From Lutibacter sp. (lineage in GTDB: Bacteria; Bacteroidota; Bacteroidia; Flavobacteriales; Flavobacteriaceae): DNA of 12,089 nucleotides. Numbering within the stretch: position 1 is the stretch's first letter; the number at the start of each line of letters is the position of its first letter. A program made the position numbers and the translations under genes. The stretch is taken from the NCBI GenBank assembly GCA_003516285.1, contig DPCK01000015.1:18736-30824 (forward strand). The letters run 5' to 3'. This document shows positions 1 through 6,895 of this stretch, in pieces. The notes under the pieces are model-generated. The model did not search any database. It saw only the letters and a list, made by a program, of their open reading frames with translations, and was not told the origin of the DNA.

Positions 1-954
1 GTTTCTGATGACAATTCCTTTGGAAATCAATTCGTTATATCTTTTATTGGCATCATCCACTTTGACCAAAATGAAATTGGCTTCGGTCGGATAAATCTTT
101 TCCACATATTTTATATCCTGCAATTCTTTCAACAGCGCTTCTCTTTGTGCAATGATTGATTCAATTTCAGAAGCATTGTTGTCTTTGTCTTTCAATCTTT
201 CCAAAGCCCTTTTTTGGGTCAATGCATTCACATTGTAAGGCGGTTTAATTTTGTTTAAAACTGCAATTATTTCTGCGGAAGCATAACAAATTCCCAACCG
301 AATTCCTGCCATTCCGTAGGCTTTCGACAAAGTTTGCGTAATCACCAGATTTGGGTATTCATCAAATTCGTTGATCCAGCTTTCTTTTTTGGAAAAATCG
401 ATATACGCTTCGTCAATCACCACCAAACCTTTAAAATTTTGCATCAAATACACCACGCTTTCATCAGAAAATGAATTTCCGGTCGGATTGTTTGGTGAAC
501 ACAAGAAAATAATTTTAGTGTTCTCGTCAACAGCCTCTAAAATCTTTTCAACTTGTGGCTGAAAATCTTCCGAAAGCAACACTTCCCTGTTTTCAACTGC
601 ATTGATATTGGCCAAAACTCCGTACATTCCGTAAGTTGGCGGAAGCGTAATCACATTGTCCGTTTTTGGTTCGCAAAAAGCCCTGAAAATCAAATCCAGC
701 ACTTCATCGCTGCCGTTTCCCAATAAAATTTGTTTTTCAGTAACGCCTTTTAATTTTGCCAACGCCTTTTTTACGGTAGTTTGCTGCGGATCGGGATAAC
801 GATTTACGCCGTTTTCGAAGGGATTCTCATTGGCATCCAAAAAAACCATATCGGCTGTGTCGAAATCCTCAAATTCATCGCGCGCCGACGAATAAGGTTT
901 CATTGACTTCACGTTTTCCCTGACCAAATTATTTATATTGAAACTATTTTCCAT
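1..954 (-). CDS. hisC: Histidinol-phosphate aminotransferase, C-terminus cut by window edge
   Basis: PLP-dependent fold-type I aminotransferase that makes histidinol phosphate from imidazole-acetol phosphate with glutamate as amino donor; cytoplasmic. I translated 318 codons from the ATG at 954 to base 1 with no stop. The family is usually about 345-360 residues, so roughly 30 C-terminal residues lie outside. Visible landmarks are LDANENP (39-45), LGNGSDE (78-84), the SPNNPTG motif (153-159), DEAY (181-184, the Asp that contacts the PLP nitrogen), and TLSKAYGMAGIRLG with the Schiff-base lysine K211 and phosphate-binding R219. The start overlaps the end of hisD by 11 bases in another frame, which suggests translational coupling in the his operon. 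The position right after hisD and the full motif set make hisC much likelier than another class I/II aminotransferase. Confidence 0.95.
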   Translation of the reverse strand, partial: MENSFNINNLVRENVKSMKPYSSARDEFEDFDTADMVFLDANENPFENGVNRYPDPQQTTVKKALAKLKGVTEKQILLGNGSDEVLDLIFRAFCEPKTDNVITLPPTYGMYGVLANINAVENREVLLSEDFQPQVEKILEAVDENTKIIFLCSPNNPTGNSFSDESVVYLMQNFKGLVVIDEAYIDFSKKESWINEFDEYPNLVITQTLSKAYGMAGIRLGICYASAEIIAVLNKIKPPYNVNALTQKRALERLKDKDNNASEIESIIAQREALLKELQDIKYVEKIYPTEANFILVKVDDANKRYNELISKGIVIRN

Positions 955-2236
955 CTTCAATCGCTTTTAAACGCAAAGTAACGGCATTTTTGTGCGCATC
1001 CAAACCTTCTGCTTCCGCCATTAATTCAATGGTTTTTCCAATATTTTGAATTCCTTTTTCTGAAATTTTCTGAAAGGTCATCGATTTTAGAAAAGAATCC
1101 AGATTTACGCCCGAATACGCTTTTGAATAACCGTTGGTCGGCAAGGTATGGTTGGTTCCTGATGCATAATCCCCGGCGCTTTCCGGTGTATAATTCCCAA
1201 TAAAAACCGAACCTGCATTTTCAACGTTGTCAATATAAAAATCGTTGTCTTTGGTACAAACAATAAAGTGTTCCGGACCGTATTCGTTAATCATTTCCAT
1301 CGCAATCTCTTTGGTTTCCACAAAAATTAACTTCGAATTTTCTATGGATTTTGAGGCTATTTTTTTGCGGGAAAGCAATGGCAGCTGGATTTCAATTTCT
1401 TTTTCAACTTCATTCAGCATTTCTATGGAAGTCGACACCAAAATAACCTGGCTGTCGGTTCCGTGCTCTGCCTGGCTCAATAAATCGGAGGCCACAAAAC
1501 TTGCATTGGCTGAATCATCGGCAACAATTAACAATTCGCTCGGACCGGCAGGCATATCAATCGCCACGCCGTATTTGGTTGCCAATTGCTTTGCAACCGT
1601 CACATACTGATTTCCCGGACCGAATATTTTATAAACTTTCGGAATGGTTTCCGTACCAAATGTAAGTCCGGCAATGGCCTGAATTCCACCTACTTTTAAA
1701 ATTTTTGTAATCCCGCAAAGTTGGGCTGTGTAAAGAATGGCCGGATTAATTTCTCCTTTTTTGTTGGGCGGCGAACATAAAACAAGCGCTGCGCAACCTG
1801 CAATTTGAGCCGGAACCGCCAACATCAACACCGAAGAAAATAACGGTGCTGTGCCTCCCGGAATGTACAATCCGATTTTCTGAATAGGTCTTTTTTCCTG
1901 CCAGCATTCCACGCCTTCAACGGTTTCCACAAGAATTTTCGATGTTTTTTGGGCCAAATGAAATTTTTCAATGGCTTTTTTGGCTTGCTGAATCGCTTCT
2001 TTCAATTCATCAGTCAAAGCGGTTTCCGCTGCCGAAATTTCTTTGGAGGAAACACATAAATCATCCAGCGATACGCCGTCAAATATTGCGGTATATCTTT
2101 TTATGCCGTCGTCGCCGTTTCTTTTTACATCGTCAAAAATAGAAGTCACCGTATTTTCAACAGCTTCAATGGTTTGTGTTGGTCTTTTTAACATGGAAAT
2201 CCATGTTGTTTTTAGCGGATTTATTATTTTTTTCAT
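944..2236 (-). CDS. hisD: Histidinol dehydrogenase
   Basis: Zinc- and NAD-dependent enzyme that oxidises L-histidinol through histidinal to L-histidine, the last two steps of the pathway; cytoplasmic homodimer. The product is 430 residues, a normal length. Key residues of the family are all present at a constant offset of four from E. coli HisD: zinc ligands Q255 and H258 (in SQAEHG), D356 (in SAGDYASGTNH) and H415 (in GLDAHKNAV), and the catalytic pair E322-H323 (in GPEHF). The NAD-side motifs IPGGTAP (125-131), FGPGNQYV (205-212) and DMPAGPSELLIVAD (227-240) are also intact. It starts 46 bases after the hisG stop and ends inside the start of hisC. It should be an active enzyme, expressed from the hisG promoter and leader. 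Confidence 0.97.
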   Translation of the reverse strand: MKKIINPLKTTWISMLKRPTQTIEAVENTVTSIFDDVKRNGDDGIKRYTAIFDGVSLDDLCVSSKEISAAETALTDELKEAIQQAKKAIEKFHLAQKTSKILVETVEGVECWQEKRPIQKIGLYIPGGTAPLFSSVLMLAVPAQIAGCAALVLCSPPNKKGEINPAILYTAQLCGITKILKVGGIQAIAGLTFGTETIPKVYKIFGPGNQYVTVAKQLATKYGVAIDMPAGPSELLIVADDSANASFVASDLLSQAEHGTDSQVILVSTSIEMLNEVEKEIEIQLPLLSRKKIASKSIENSKLIFVETKEIAMEMINEYGPEHFIVCTKDNDFYIDNVENAGSVFIGNYTPESAGDYASGTNHTLPTNGYSKAYSGVNLDSFLKSMTFQKISEKGIQNIGKTIELMAEAEGLDAHKNAVTLRLKAIEDGK

Positions 2237-2282
2237 CGTTTTTAAATTGTGTAATCGTTTGATTTTAAACTTTTAACTAAAA

Positions 2283-3140
2283 TTAGATAACCATTTTCTC
2301 AATAGGAACCACCAACAATCCTTCGGCACCTAAAAGTTTTAGCTCATCAATTACTTCCCAAAATCTGTCTTTTTCTATCACCGTATGAATGGAACTCCAG
2401 CCTGCTTCCGCCAAAGGTAAAACGGTCGGGCTGCGCATTCCGGGTAAAATTTTAGTGATTTCCGCAATTTTACCATTCGGCACATTCATTAAAATATACC
2501 TCGATTTTCTTGCTTTTAGCACAGACTGAATCCGAAACTGAAGTTTGTCCAGCACTAACTTACTTTCCGCAGAAATAGTTGGCGAAACCGCCAAAACAGC
2601 TTCGCTGTTCAGCATCACTTCTACTTCCTTTAAATTGTTTTTAAACAAAGTGCTTCCGCTTGATACTATATCGCAAATGGCATCGGCCAAACCAATGCTT
2701 GGCGCAATTTCTACCGAGCCGCTAATAACGTGTATATCAGGCGTTAAATTAAATTTTTTAAAGTATTCTTTTACGGTATTCGGATAAGAAGTGGCGATGC
2801 GAAGGCCTTCCAAATCGTTGATGTTTTTATATTTTAAGCCTTTTGGTACCGCCAAAGAAACGCGGCATTTTGAAAATCCGAGCCGCTCTATCACTTTAAT
2901 TCCGTTGCCCTTTTCAATCAGCACATTGTCGCCAATAATCGCGATATCAACCACGCCATCTTTTAAATACTGAGGAATATCCCCGTTTCTCAAATACAAC
3001 ACTTCCAAAGGAAAATTACTTGCCGAGGCTTTTAGCTGGTCTTTTCCGTTATCGATGGAAATGCCACAATCTTTTAAAAGTTGAAGCGAATCTTCGTTTA
3101 ACCTGCCTGCTTTCTGAACTGCGATTTTTAATTTACTCAT
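2283..3140 (-). CDS. hisG: ATP phosphoribosyltransferase, long form
   Basis: First committed step of histidine synthesis: condenses ATP with PRPP to phosphoribosyl-ATP. It is normally feedback-inhibited by histidine. From the ATG at 3140 the product is 285 residues. The HisG signature is at 144-165, from EIAPSIG to SSGSTL, and the PRPP-binding region falls within it. The C-terminal ~75 residues (RSPTVLPLAEAGWSS onward) form the ACT/PII-like regulatory domain that marks the long, self-sufficient form, so no HisZ partner is expected. The frame stays open for 22 more codons upstream to an ATG at 3206, but that start lies in the loop of the leader terminator and adds nothing the family shares. 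The start MSKLKIAVQK at 3140, preceded by an A-rich AACAACAAAAAAATAAAA, is preferred. First structural gene of the operon. Confidence 0.96.
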   Translation of the reverse strand: MSKLKIAVQKAGRLNEDSLQLLKDCGISIDNGKDQLKASASNFPLEVLYLRNGDIPQYLKDGVVDIAIIGDNVLIEKGNGIKVIERLGFSKCRVSLAVPKGLKYKNINDLEGLRIATSYPNTVKEYFKKFNLTPDIHVISGSVEIAPSIGLADAICDIVSSGSTLFKNNLKEVEVMLNSEAVLAVSPTISAESKLVLDKLQFRIQSVLKARKSRYILMNVPNGKIAEITKILPGMRSPTVLPLAEAGWSSIHTVIEKDRFWEVIDELKLLGAEGLLVVPIEKMVI

Positions 3141-3187
3141 TTTTATTTTTTTGTTGTTAGGTTCGAGTAAATCAATGGATTCTAAAG

Positions 3188-3219
3188 AAAAAACCCGCTT
3201 GATCAACTCAAACGGGTTT
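3188..3219 (-). terminator. his leader intrinsic terminator (attenuator)
   Basis: Read on the minus strand, AAACCCGTTTGA pairs with TCAAGCGGGTTT around a five-base loop GTTGA, giving 12 pairs with one G-T wobble, followed by a run of six T (three shared with the stem). It sits between the stop of a His-rich leader peptide and the hisG start, 33 bases after the former and about 50 before the latter. This is where an attenuator is expected. There is no gene ending here on the minus strand for it to terminate otherwise. Termination would stop the hisGDC transcript when histidine is plentiful. Confidence 0.9.
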
Positions 3220-3252
3220 TAAATATATGTTTAATTTTTACACAATACATTT

Positions 3253-3309
3253 TCAACTCACCTGAGTAGGAATATGAAAATGATGATGATGGTTTTGTGA
3301 AAAATTCAT
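3253..3309 (-). CDS. hisL: his operon leader peptide, 18 residues
   Basis: Short ORF from ATG 3309 to TGA 3253 encoding MNFSQNHHHHFHIPTQVS. Codons 7-10 and 12 are CAT, so five of six consecutive codons (3274-3291) are for histidine. In attenuation of the enteric his type, a ribosome starved for His-tRNA stalls on such codons and blocks formation of the downstream terminator. The ORF begins about 15 bases after the predicted transcription start, has an A-rich region before it (AAAATAAGAACA), and is followed by the terminator at 3188-3219 and hisG. The peptide itself has no function beyond sensing. The symbol is borrowed from the enteric leader by role; there is no sequence homology claim. Confidence 0.92.
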   Translation of the reverse strand: MNFSQNHHHHFHIPTQVS

Positions 3310-3330
3310 TGTTCTTATTTTATGCTTTGG

Positions 3331-3359
3331 CAAATATAGAAAAATGTTTCATACACAAA
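3331..3359 (-). promoter_or_regulatory. his operon promoter, Bacteroidota type
   Basis: Minus strand shows TTTG (3359-3356), a 17-base spacer, then TATATTTG (3338-3331), matching the Bacteroidota primary sigma consensus TTG / TAnnTTTG. Transcription would begin near 3325, about 15 bases before the leader peptide ATG. No other equally good match lies between it and hisG. Confidence 0.82.
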
Positions 3360-3419
3360 CCGCTATTTTCGAAAATATTTACAAAATCATACGTTTTGTT
3401 AAATAATTAACAGTTTTCT

Positions 3420-3517
3420 GGGCGTTCCCCGCCACCTGGCGGGTCGTGCTGTTCGTTGCAAGTCCTTGTCACGCCCAAAAGCGTGACTGCGGGCTTTTCA
3501 CTGCCATCACTAACGCA
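3420..3517. repeat. GC-rich structured intergenic repeat, probably flavobacterial
   Basis: A GC-rich island in AT-rich DNA with nested inverted repeats. An outer stem GCGTT (3422-3426) pairs with AACGC (3512-3516). Inside are CCCGCCA / TGGCGGG (3428-3434 with 3437-3443) and a two-part arm: AAGTCC / GGGCTT (3460-3465 with 3491-3496) capped by GTCACGC / GCGTGAC (3468-3474 with 3481-3487). Folded, it is a three-way junction with two hairpins. From memory, Flavobacterium genomes hold many dispersed copies of the form GGGCGT, hairpin, GGGCTGT.CGCT.CAA, hairpin, GCTGC.ATC.CTAACGC; I cannot confirm this here, as only one copy is in the window. No ORF is seen in it. The strand of any transcript is unknown. 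Confidence 0.6.
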
Positions 3518-3535
3518 ACTTAAATTATTATTTGT

Positions 3536-3574
3536 GATTTACGATTTACGACCTGCCAGCCGCAGGCAGGTTTT
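3536..3574. repeat. Tandem heptamer followed by GC-rich hairpin
   Basis: Two direct copies of GATTTAC (3536-3542 and 3543-3549) are followed by ACCTGCC (3551-3557), a seven-base loop, GGCAGGT (3565-3571) and a short T run. The seven-pair hairpin could end a plus-strand transcript, but no plus-strand gene lies before it. It sits 18 bases after the structured repeat and is probably part of the same class of dispersed intergenic repeats rather than a functional terminator. Confidence 0.5.
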
Positions 3575-3800
3575 AAAATTTTGATTTCATTATTGTAAAA
3601 TAAAATTTCATAAAAATGATTGGCCTCAATATAAATGGGATTTTATAAACAGGTCAAAAATTTATTTACGAGAAACAGTAAGTCTCTCGAAAAATCAATA
3701 TTTTGGGTAACAAAATGTTTTTATTAAAAATTTAACCGGACAACAATGCTTTACACCAAAGCCTGAATTATTTGCACTATTTAAAGTAGATTTATGTTTA
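3575..3800. other. Intergenic, no gene seen
   Basis: AT-rich stretch between the repeats and the galM promoter candidate. No convincing coding potential was seen on either strand. Two weak dyads are present: ATTTTG / CAAAAT around GGTAA (3700-3716), and CGAGA / TCTCG with an 11-base loop (3669-3689). Either could be a regulator site for the galactose operon or chance. Confidence 0.5.
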
Positions 3801-3808
3801 TATATTTG
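3801..3808 (+). promoter_or_regulatory. Candidate -7 element for galM-galK
   Basis: TATATTTG is an exact match to TAnnTTTG. The nearest upstream TTG is 26 bases away, longer than usual, so only half of the promoter is well supported. Transcription would start near 3815, about 60 bases before the galM start. Confidence 0.45.
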
Positions 3809-3873
3809 ACTTTATTAAATAATTAATTTTAAAGAACAACCATTGTCATTAATTTACAAAAAAAAAGACAACA

Positions 3874-4770
3874 TTGTATCAGATAAAACAAACCATAGAT
3901 TTAAAAAACAACATAAACTTCATAGAAATTGAAGATTCAAACAAAACTTCTTATGCCAAAATACATTTGAATTTAGGCGGTAGTTTGCAAGAACTTATGT
4001 TGTTAAATCACCAGCTTATAAAAGATTTGCATCCTTTAACGTATCAAAATACGTATGCTTCTGCCATTTTGTTTCCGTTTGCAAACAGAATTGCCGACGG
4101 CAGCTATGTTTATGATAACCAAACATACCAATTGGAAATAAATCAAAAGGAAGAAAACAATGCGCTTCACGGATTGGTTTACGACAAAACATTTGAATTG
4201 ATCAACCAAAAAACAACACCAGAAAAAGCGGAAGTTTTACTAAGTTATGAAGAATTTGAGCAATTTGAAGGTTTTCCGTTTACCTATACCATTGATTTAA
4301 AATATATATTAACCAAAAACAGCCTTGATGTAATAGTTTCCGTAAAAAATACCGACACTAAAACATTCCCTTTCACCATTGGCTGGCATCCTTATTTTAT
4401 CAGCGATGATTTATCTAAAAGTGCTGTTCATTTTAAAAGTCGTAAAAAATTCATTTTTAACAAAAGAAACATCACCCAAGGCATTGAGGAAATAGCTATG
4501 GACCGTACAATTTTTATTGAAAACAAAACACTGGATGATTGTTTTGATTTAGATTCAAATGAAATAGATTTTGAAACGCCTATTTATAAATTTGCATTAA
4601 AATCATCTGAAAAAGACAGCTTTTTGCAATTGTATACACCACCACATCCAAATACCATCGCCATTGAACCCACAACCGGAATTTCCAACAGTTTCAACAA
4701 TGGTGAGGGATTAAAAACAATAAATCCGAACGATTCCTATCAAATTCACTGGAATCTTAAACTCATTTAA
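3874..4770 (+). CDS. galM: Aldose 1-epimerase (mutarotase) family protein
   Basis: Interconverts alpha and beta anomers of galactose or a related aldose, feeding alpha-D-galactose to galactokinase; probably cytoplasmic, as no signal peptide is seen. The product is 298 residues. Family landmarks are FPFANRI (67-73), NALHG with H99, GWHPYF with H172 (the likely acid), and IAIEPTTG with E265 (the likely base), followed by SNSFNNG. The start is TTG at 3874: an in-frame TAA lies at 3850-3852, no ATG occurs in between, and the first internal ATG would delete about 41 residues of the sugar-binding fold. The gene is three bases before galK, so the pair is an operon. Some distant members act on other sugar phosphates, but the neighbour argues for galactose. 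Confidence 0.88.
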   Translation: MYQIKQTIDLKNNINFIEIEDSNKTSYAKIHLNLGGSLQELMLLNHQLIKDLHPLTYQNTYASAILFPFANRIADGSYVYDNQTYQLEINQKEENNALHGLVYDKTFELINQKTTPEKAEVLLSYEEFEQFEGFPFTYTIDLKYILTKNSLDVIVSVKNTDTKTFPFTIGWHPYFISDDLSKSAVHFKSRKKFIFNKRNITQGIEEIAMDRTIFIENKTLDDCFDLDSNEIDFETPIYKFALKSSEKDSFLQLYTPPHPNTIAIEPTTGISNSFNNGEGLKTINPNDSYQIHWNLKLI

Positions 4771-4773
4771 AAA

Positions 4774-5922
4774 ATGAACGAAGCATTAATTTCAAACATA
4801 AAAACCAACTTTATCACTAAATTTCAAGGTAATCCTGTTATGATTTTTTCACCAGGAAGAATTAATATTATTGGAGAACATACCGATTATAACGATGGTT
4901 TTGTTTTTCCTGCAGCGGTTGATAAAGGTATTGTGGCAGGACTTTCAAAAAGTAATTCGGGAATTTCAACCGCTTACGCCGTTGACAAAGAAGAAATAAT
5001 CGAGTTTTCCGTCAATAACTTAAAACCTTATCCGCAGGGAAGCTGGCAAAACTACATTTTAGGTGTTGTGTCTGAAATTCAGAACAGAAGCAAAACCATT
5101 GGCAATTTTAATATCGCTTTTGGCGGCGATATTCCGGGAGGCGCCGGAATGTCGTCATCAGCAGCCTTGGAAAACAGCGTGGTGTTTGGGTTGAATGAAA
5201 TTTTCAATTTAGGACTTTCCAAAGAAGAAATGATTTTAATATCGCAGAAAGCTGAGCACAACTATGTTGGGGTAAAATGCGGCATTATGGACCAATATGC
5301 CAGCATGTTCGGCATTAAAAACAATGCGTTGCTGTTGGATTGCAGAACCATAAAATCGAAATCTTTTGAAATAAATTTTAAAGACCACGAGCTTTTATTG
5401 ATCAACACCAATGTGAAACACAGCTTGTCGGACAGCGCCTATAACGACCGCCGCTCGGTTTGTGAATCGATTGCCGGTATGCTAAAAGTGAAGGCTTTAA
5501 GAGACACCACAGAATTTGATTTGGAAACCATTAAAGAGCGCATCACCCCAGAAAATTATCAAAAAGCATTGTATGTCATTCAGGAAAACGACAGGGTGAT
5601 AAAAGCTTCCAAAGCCATAGAAGCCGGCGATTTAGAAACACTCGGAAATCTTATTTACGCTTCACATAACGGATTGCAGCATCAATACAAAGTAAGCTGC
5701 GAAGAATTGGATTTTTTGGTGGAACAGGCAAAATTGAACGGCCATGTTTTGGGAGCCAGAATGATGGGCGGCGGTTTTGGAGGCTGTACCATCAATTTAA
5801 TCGCAAAATCGGCAACGGAATCATTCAAAAAAACTGTTTCTGAAGCGTATAAAAATAAATTTGACAAAGATTGTACTATTTATTTTGTTGAACTTTCTGA
5901 CGGCACAGGAATTATTGCCTAA
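4774..5922 (+). CDS. galK: Galactokinase
   Basis: GHMP-family kinase that phosphorylates alpha-D-galactose with ATP to galactose 1-phosphate, first kinase step of the Leloir pathway; cytoplasmic. The product is 382 residues, the normal bacterial length. The three GHMP motifs are in order: the galactokinase signature PGRINIIGEHTDYNDG (27-42), with R29 and the sugar-contact region; the ATP-binding loop GGDIPGGAGMSSSAALE (117-133); and GARMMGGGFGGCTI (327-340). CGIMDQYASMFG (169-180) holds the catalytic base D173. The signature GEHTDYN separates it from mevalonate and homoserine kinases. It follows galM by three bases (TAA AAA ATG). No galT, galE or sugar transporter follows; the next 205 bases lack a clear terminator, and the next gene is unrelated. 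Confidence 0.96.
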   Translation: MNEALISNIKTNFITKFQGNPVMIFSPGRINIIGEHTDYNDGFVFPAAVDKGIVAGLSKSNSGISTAYAVDKEEIIEFSVNNLKPYPQGSWQNYILGVVSEIQNRSKTIGNFNIAFGGDIPGGAGMSSSAALENSVVFGLNEIFNLGLSKEEMILISQKAEHNYVGVKCGIMDQYASMFGIKNNALLLDCRTIKSKSFEINFKDHELLLINTNVKHSLSDSAYNDRRSVCESIAGMLKVKALRDTTEFDLETIKERITPENYQKALYVIQENDRVIKASKAIEAGDLETLGNLIYASHNGLQHQYKVSCEELDFLVEQAKLNGHVLGARMMGGGFGGCTINLIAKSATESFKKTVSEAYKNKFDKDCTIYFVELSDGTGIIA

Positions 5923-6127
5923 TAAAACAACCTCAACAATACCAAATATGATTACATTTAAATTTACCAACAAATCCTAAAATTGGTGGATCTTCCAAAT
6001 TCTAATTCAAAAATGTAAGAATAATGTAAGTTATTAGAATAATTGTGTAACAAATTTATAAACTTTAAAATCGAATTTTGCACAGTTAAACAAATTATTA
6101 TCAATTAATCAGTAAAATCAAAATAAA

Positions 6128-6790
6128 ATGAAAAAAAGAAATTTATTTTTAGGATTGGCATTAGTCGCCTTAGTATTTACATCTTGTAAAGATGAAAAAG
6201 TAACAGCAGCTGAGAAATCAGTAGACACCTATGTTGTGTATGTTGATTCAATAGGAAATATTGACGCAGCAGAAGTTAAAACAAACTGGCAGTCGATCAA
6301 TGATTCTTATCAAATTAGAGTTACCGAAGCTGAAATGGCTTTAGACAACTTAAAAGAAAGAGAAGCAGCTCAAGTAAGAATTGATGCAAGTAAAGCGAAA
6401 TTTGAAGCCTTAAAGGTACAAATGGAAGCAGAATTGCAAGCTCAAGCCGCTTTAAACACAAAACAAGCTTTGAGAAATTCGATGTTTGGCGAAGGAAAAG
6501 TTGGTGATGACATGAATTTTGCTTGGGTTACCAAAGACAATATTCTTGCTGTTTACGAACAATTCGTTAACACTGCTGACGCCAACAAAGACAATTATTC
6601 TCGTGAAGACTGGGATGAAATTAAATTAATGTATGAAGCTCTTGACAGCAGAAAAAATACTGTAGAAAACGAAGGTCTTTCTTCTGATGACAACAAAAAA
6701 ATCGCTGGTTTAAAATTAAAATTTGCACCAATGTTAACATTCAACAGAGTGGGTGCAAAAACTGAAGAAATGAAGGAAGCCAAACAATAA
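6128..6790 (+). CDS. Putative lipoprotein, coiled-coil, function unknown
   Basis: The product is 220 residues. The N-terminus MKKRNLFLGLALVALVFTSC is a lipoprotein signal with the lipobox ending at C20, so the mature protein should be lipid-anchored, probably in the outer membrane. The residues after the cysteine are KDEK, which resembles the Lys-(Asp/Glu)2 surface-export signal described in Flavobacteriia (from memory), so it may face outward. Residues about 60-115 are rich in Ala, Glu, Lys and Gln with heptad-like spacing (TEAEMALDNLKEREA) and are probably a long helix or coiled coil. A conserved-looking FAWVTKDNILAVYEQFV follows at 131-147. I recognise a type of small flavobacterial lipoprotein but no function. 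It stands alone, with a terminator 24 bases after its stop and no clear consensus promoter in front. Confidence 0.85.
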   Translation: MKKRNLFLGLALVALVFTSCKDEKVTAAEKSVDTYVVYVDSIGNIDAAEVKTNWQSINDSYQIRVTEAEMALDNLKEREAAQVRIDASKAKFEALKVQMEAELQAQAALNTKQALRNSMFGEGKVGDDMNFAWVTKDNILAVYEQFVNTADANKDNYSREDWDEIKLMYEALDSRKNTVENEGLSSDDNKKIAGLKLKFAPMLTFNRVGAKTEEMKEAKQ

Positions 6791-6813
6791 AAATTTTTTG
6801 GTTAGTTAATGTG

Positions 6814-6847
6814 AAAAATGACAGTCAGTGATGGCTGTCATTTTTTT
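6814..6847 (+). terminator. Strong intrinsic terminator, possibly bidirectional
   Basis: AAAAATGACAGTCA pairs with TGGCTGTCATTTTT around a GTGA tetraloop: 14 pairs with one G-T wobble, ending in seven T. It lies 24 bases after the lipoprotein stop. The minus strand also gives a stem followed by five T, and the M28 peptidase gene converges on it 48 bases away, so it may end both transcripts. Confidence 0.88.
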
Positions 6848-6895
6848 ATTGCATCGTTCTAAAATAAAACTAAAATATCTAAAACCAATCCTTTT

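Noticed and set aside
1245..1610. 121-codon ORF on the plus strand inside hisD
   Set aside because: Fully antisense to an intact hisD with all catalytic residues; no domain is recognisable in its product.
3141..3206. Longer HisG with 22 extra N-terminal residues starting at 3206
   Set aside because: The ATG lies in the loop of the attenuator terminator and the extra residues precede the normal family start; the A-rich ATG at 3140 fits better.
3274..3291. GATGATGAT run on the plus strand as a simple-sequence repeat
   Set aside because: It is explained by the CAT codons of the his leader peptide on the minus strand.
5978..5997. TTGG...CCAA dyad after galK as a terminator
   Set aside because: Only four pairs and no following T run; not supportable as a terminator.
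6085..6100. GAATTTTG as the promoter of the lipoprotein gene
   Set aside because: It departs from TAnnTTTG at the first base and the nearest TTG is about 27 bases upstream, so it was not listed.
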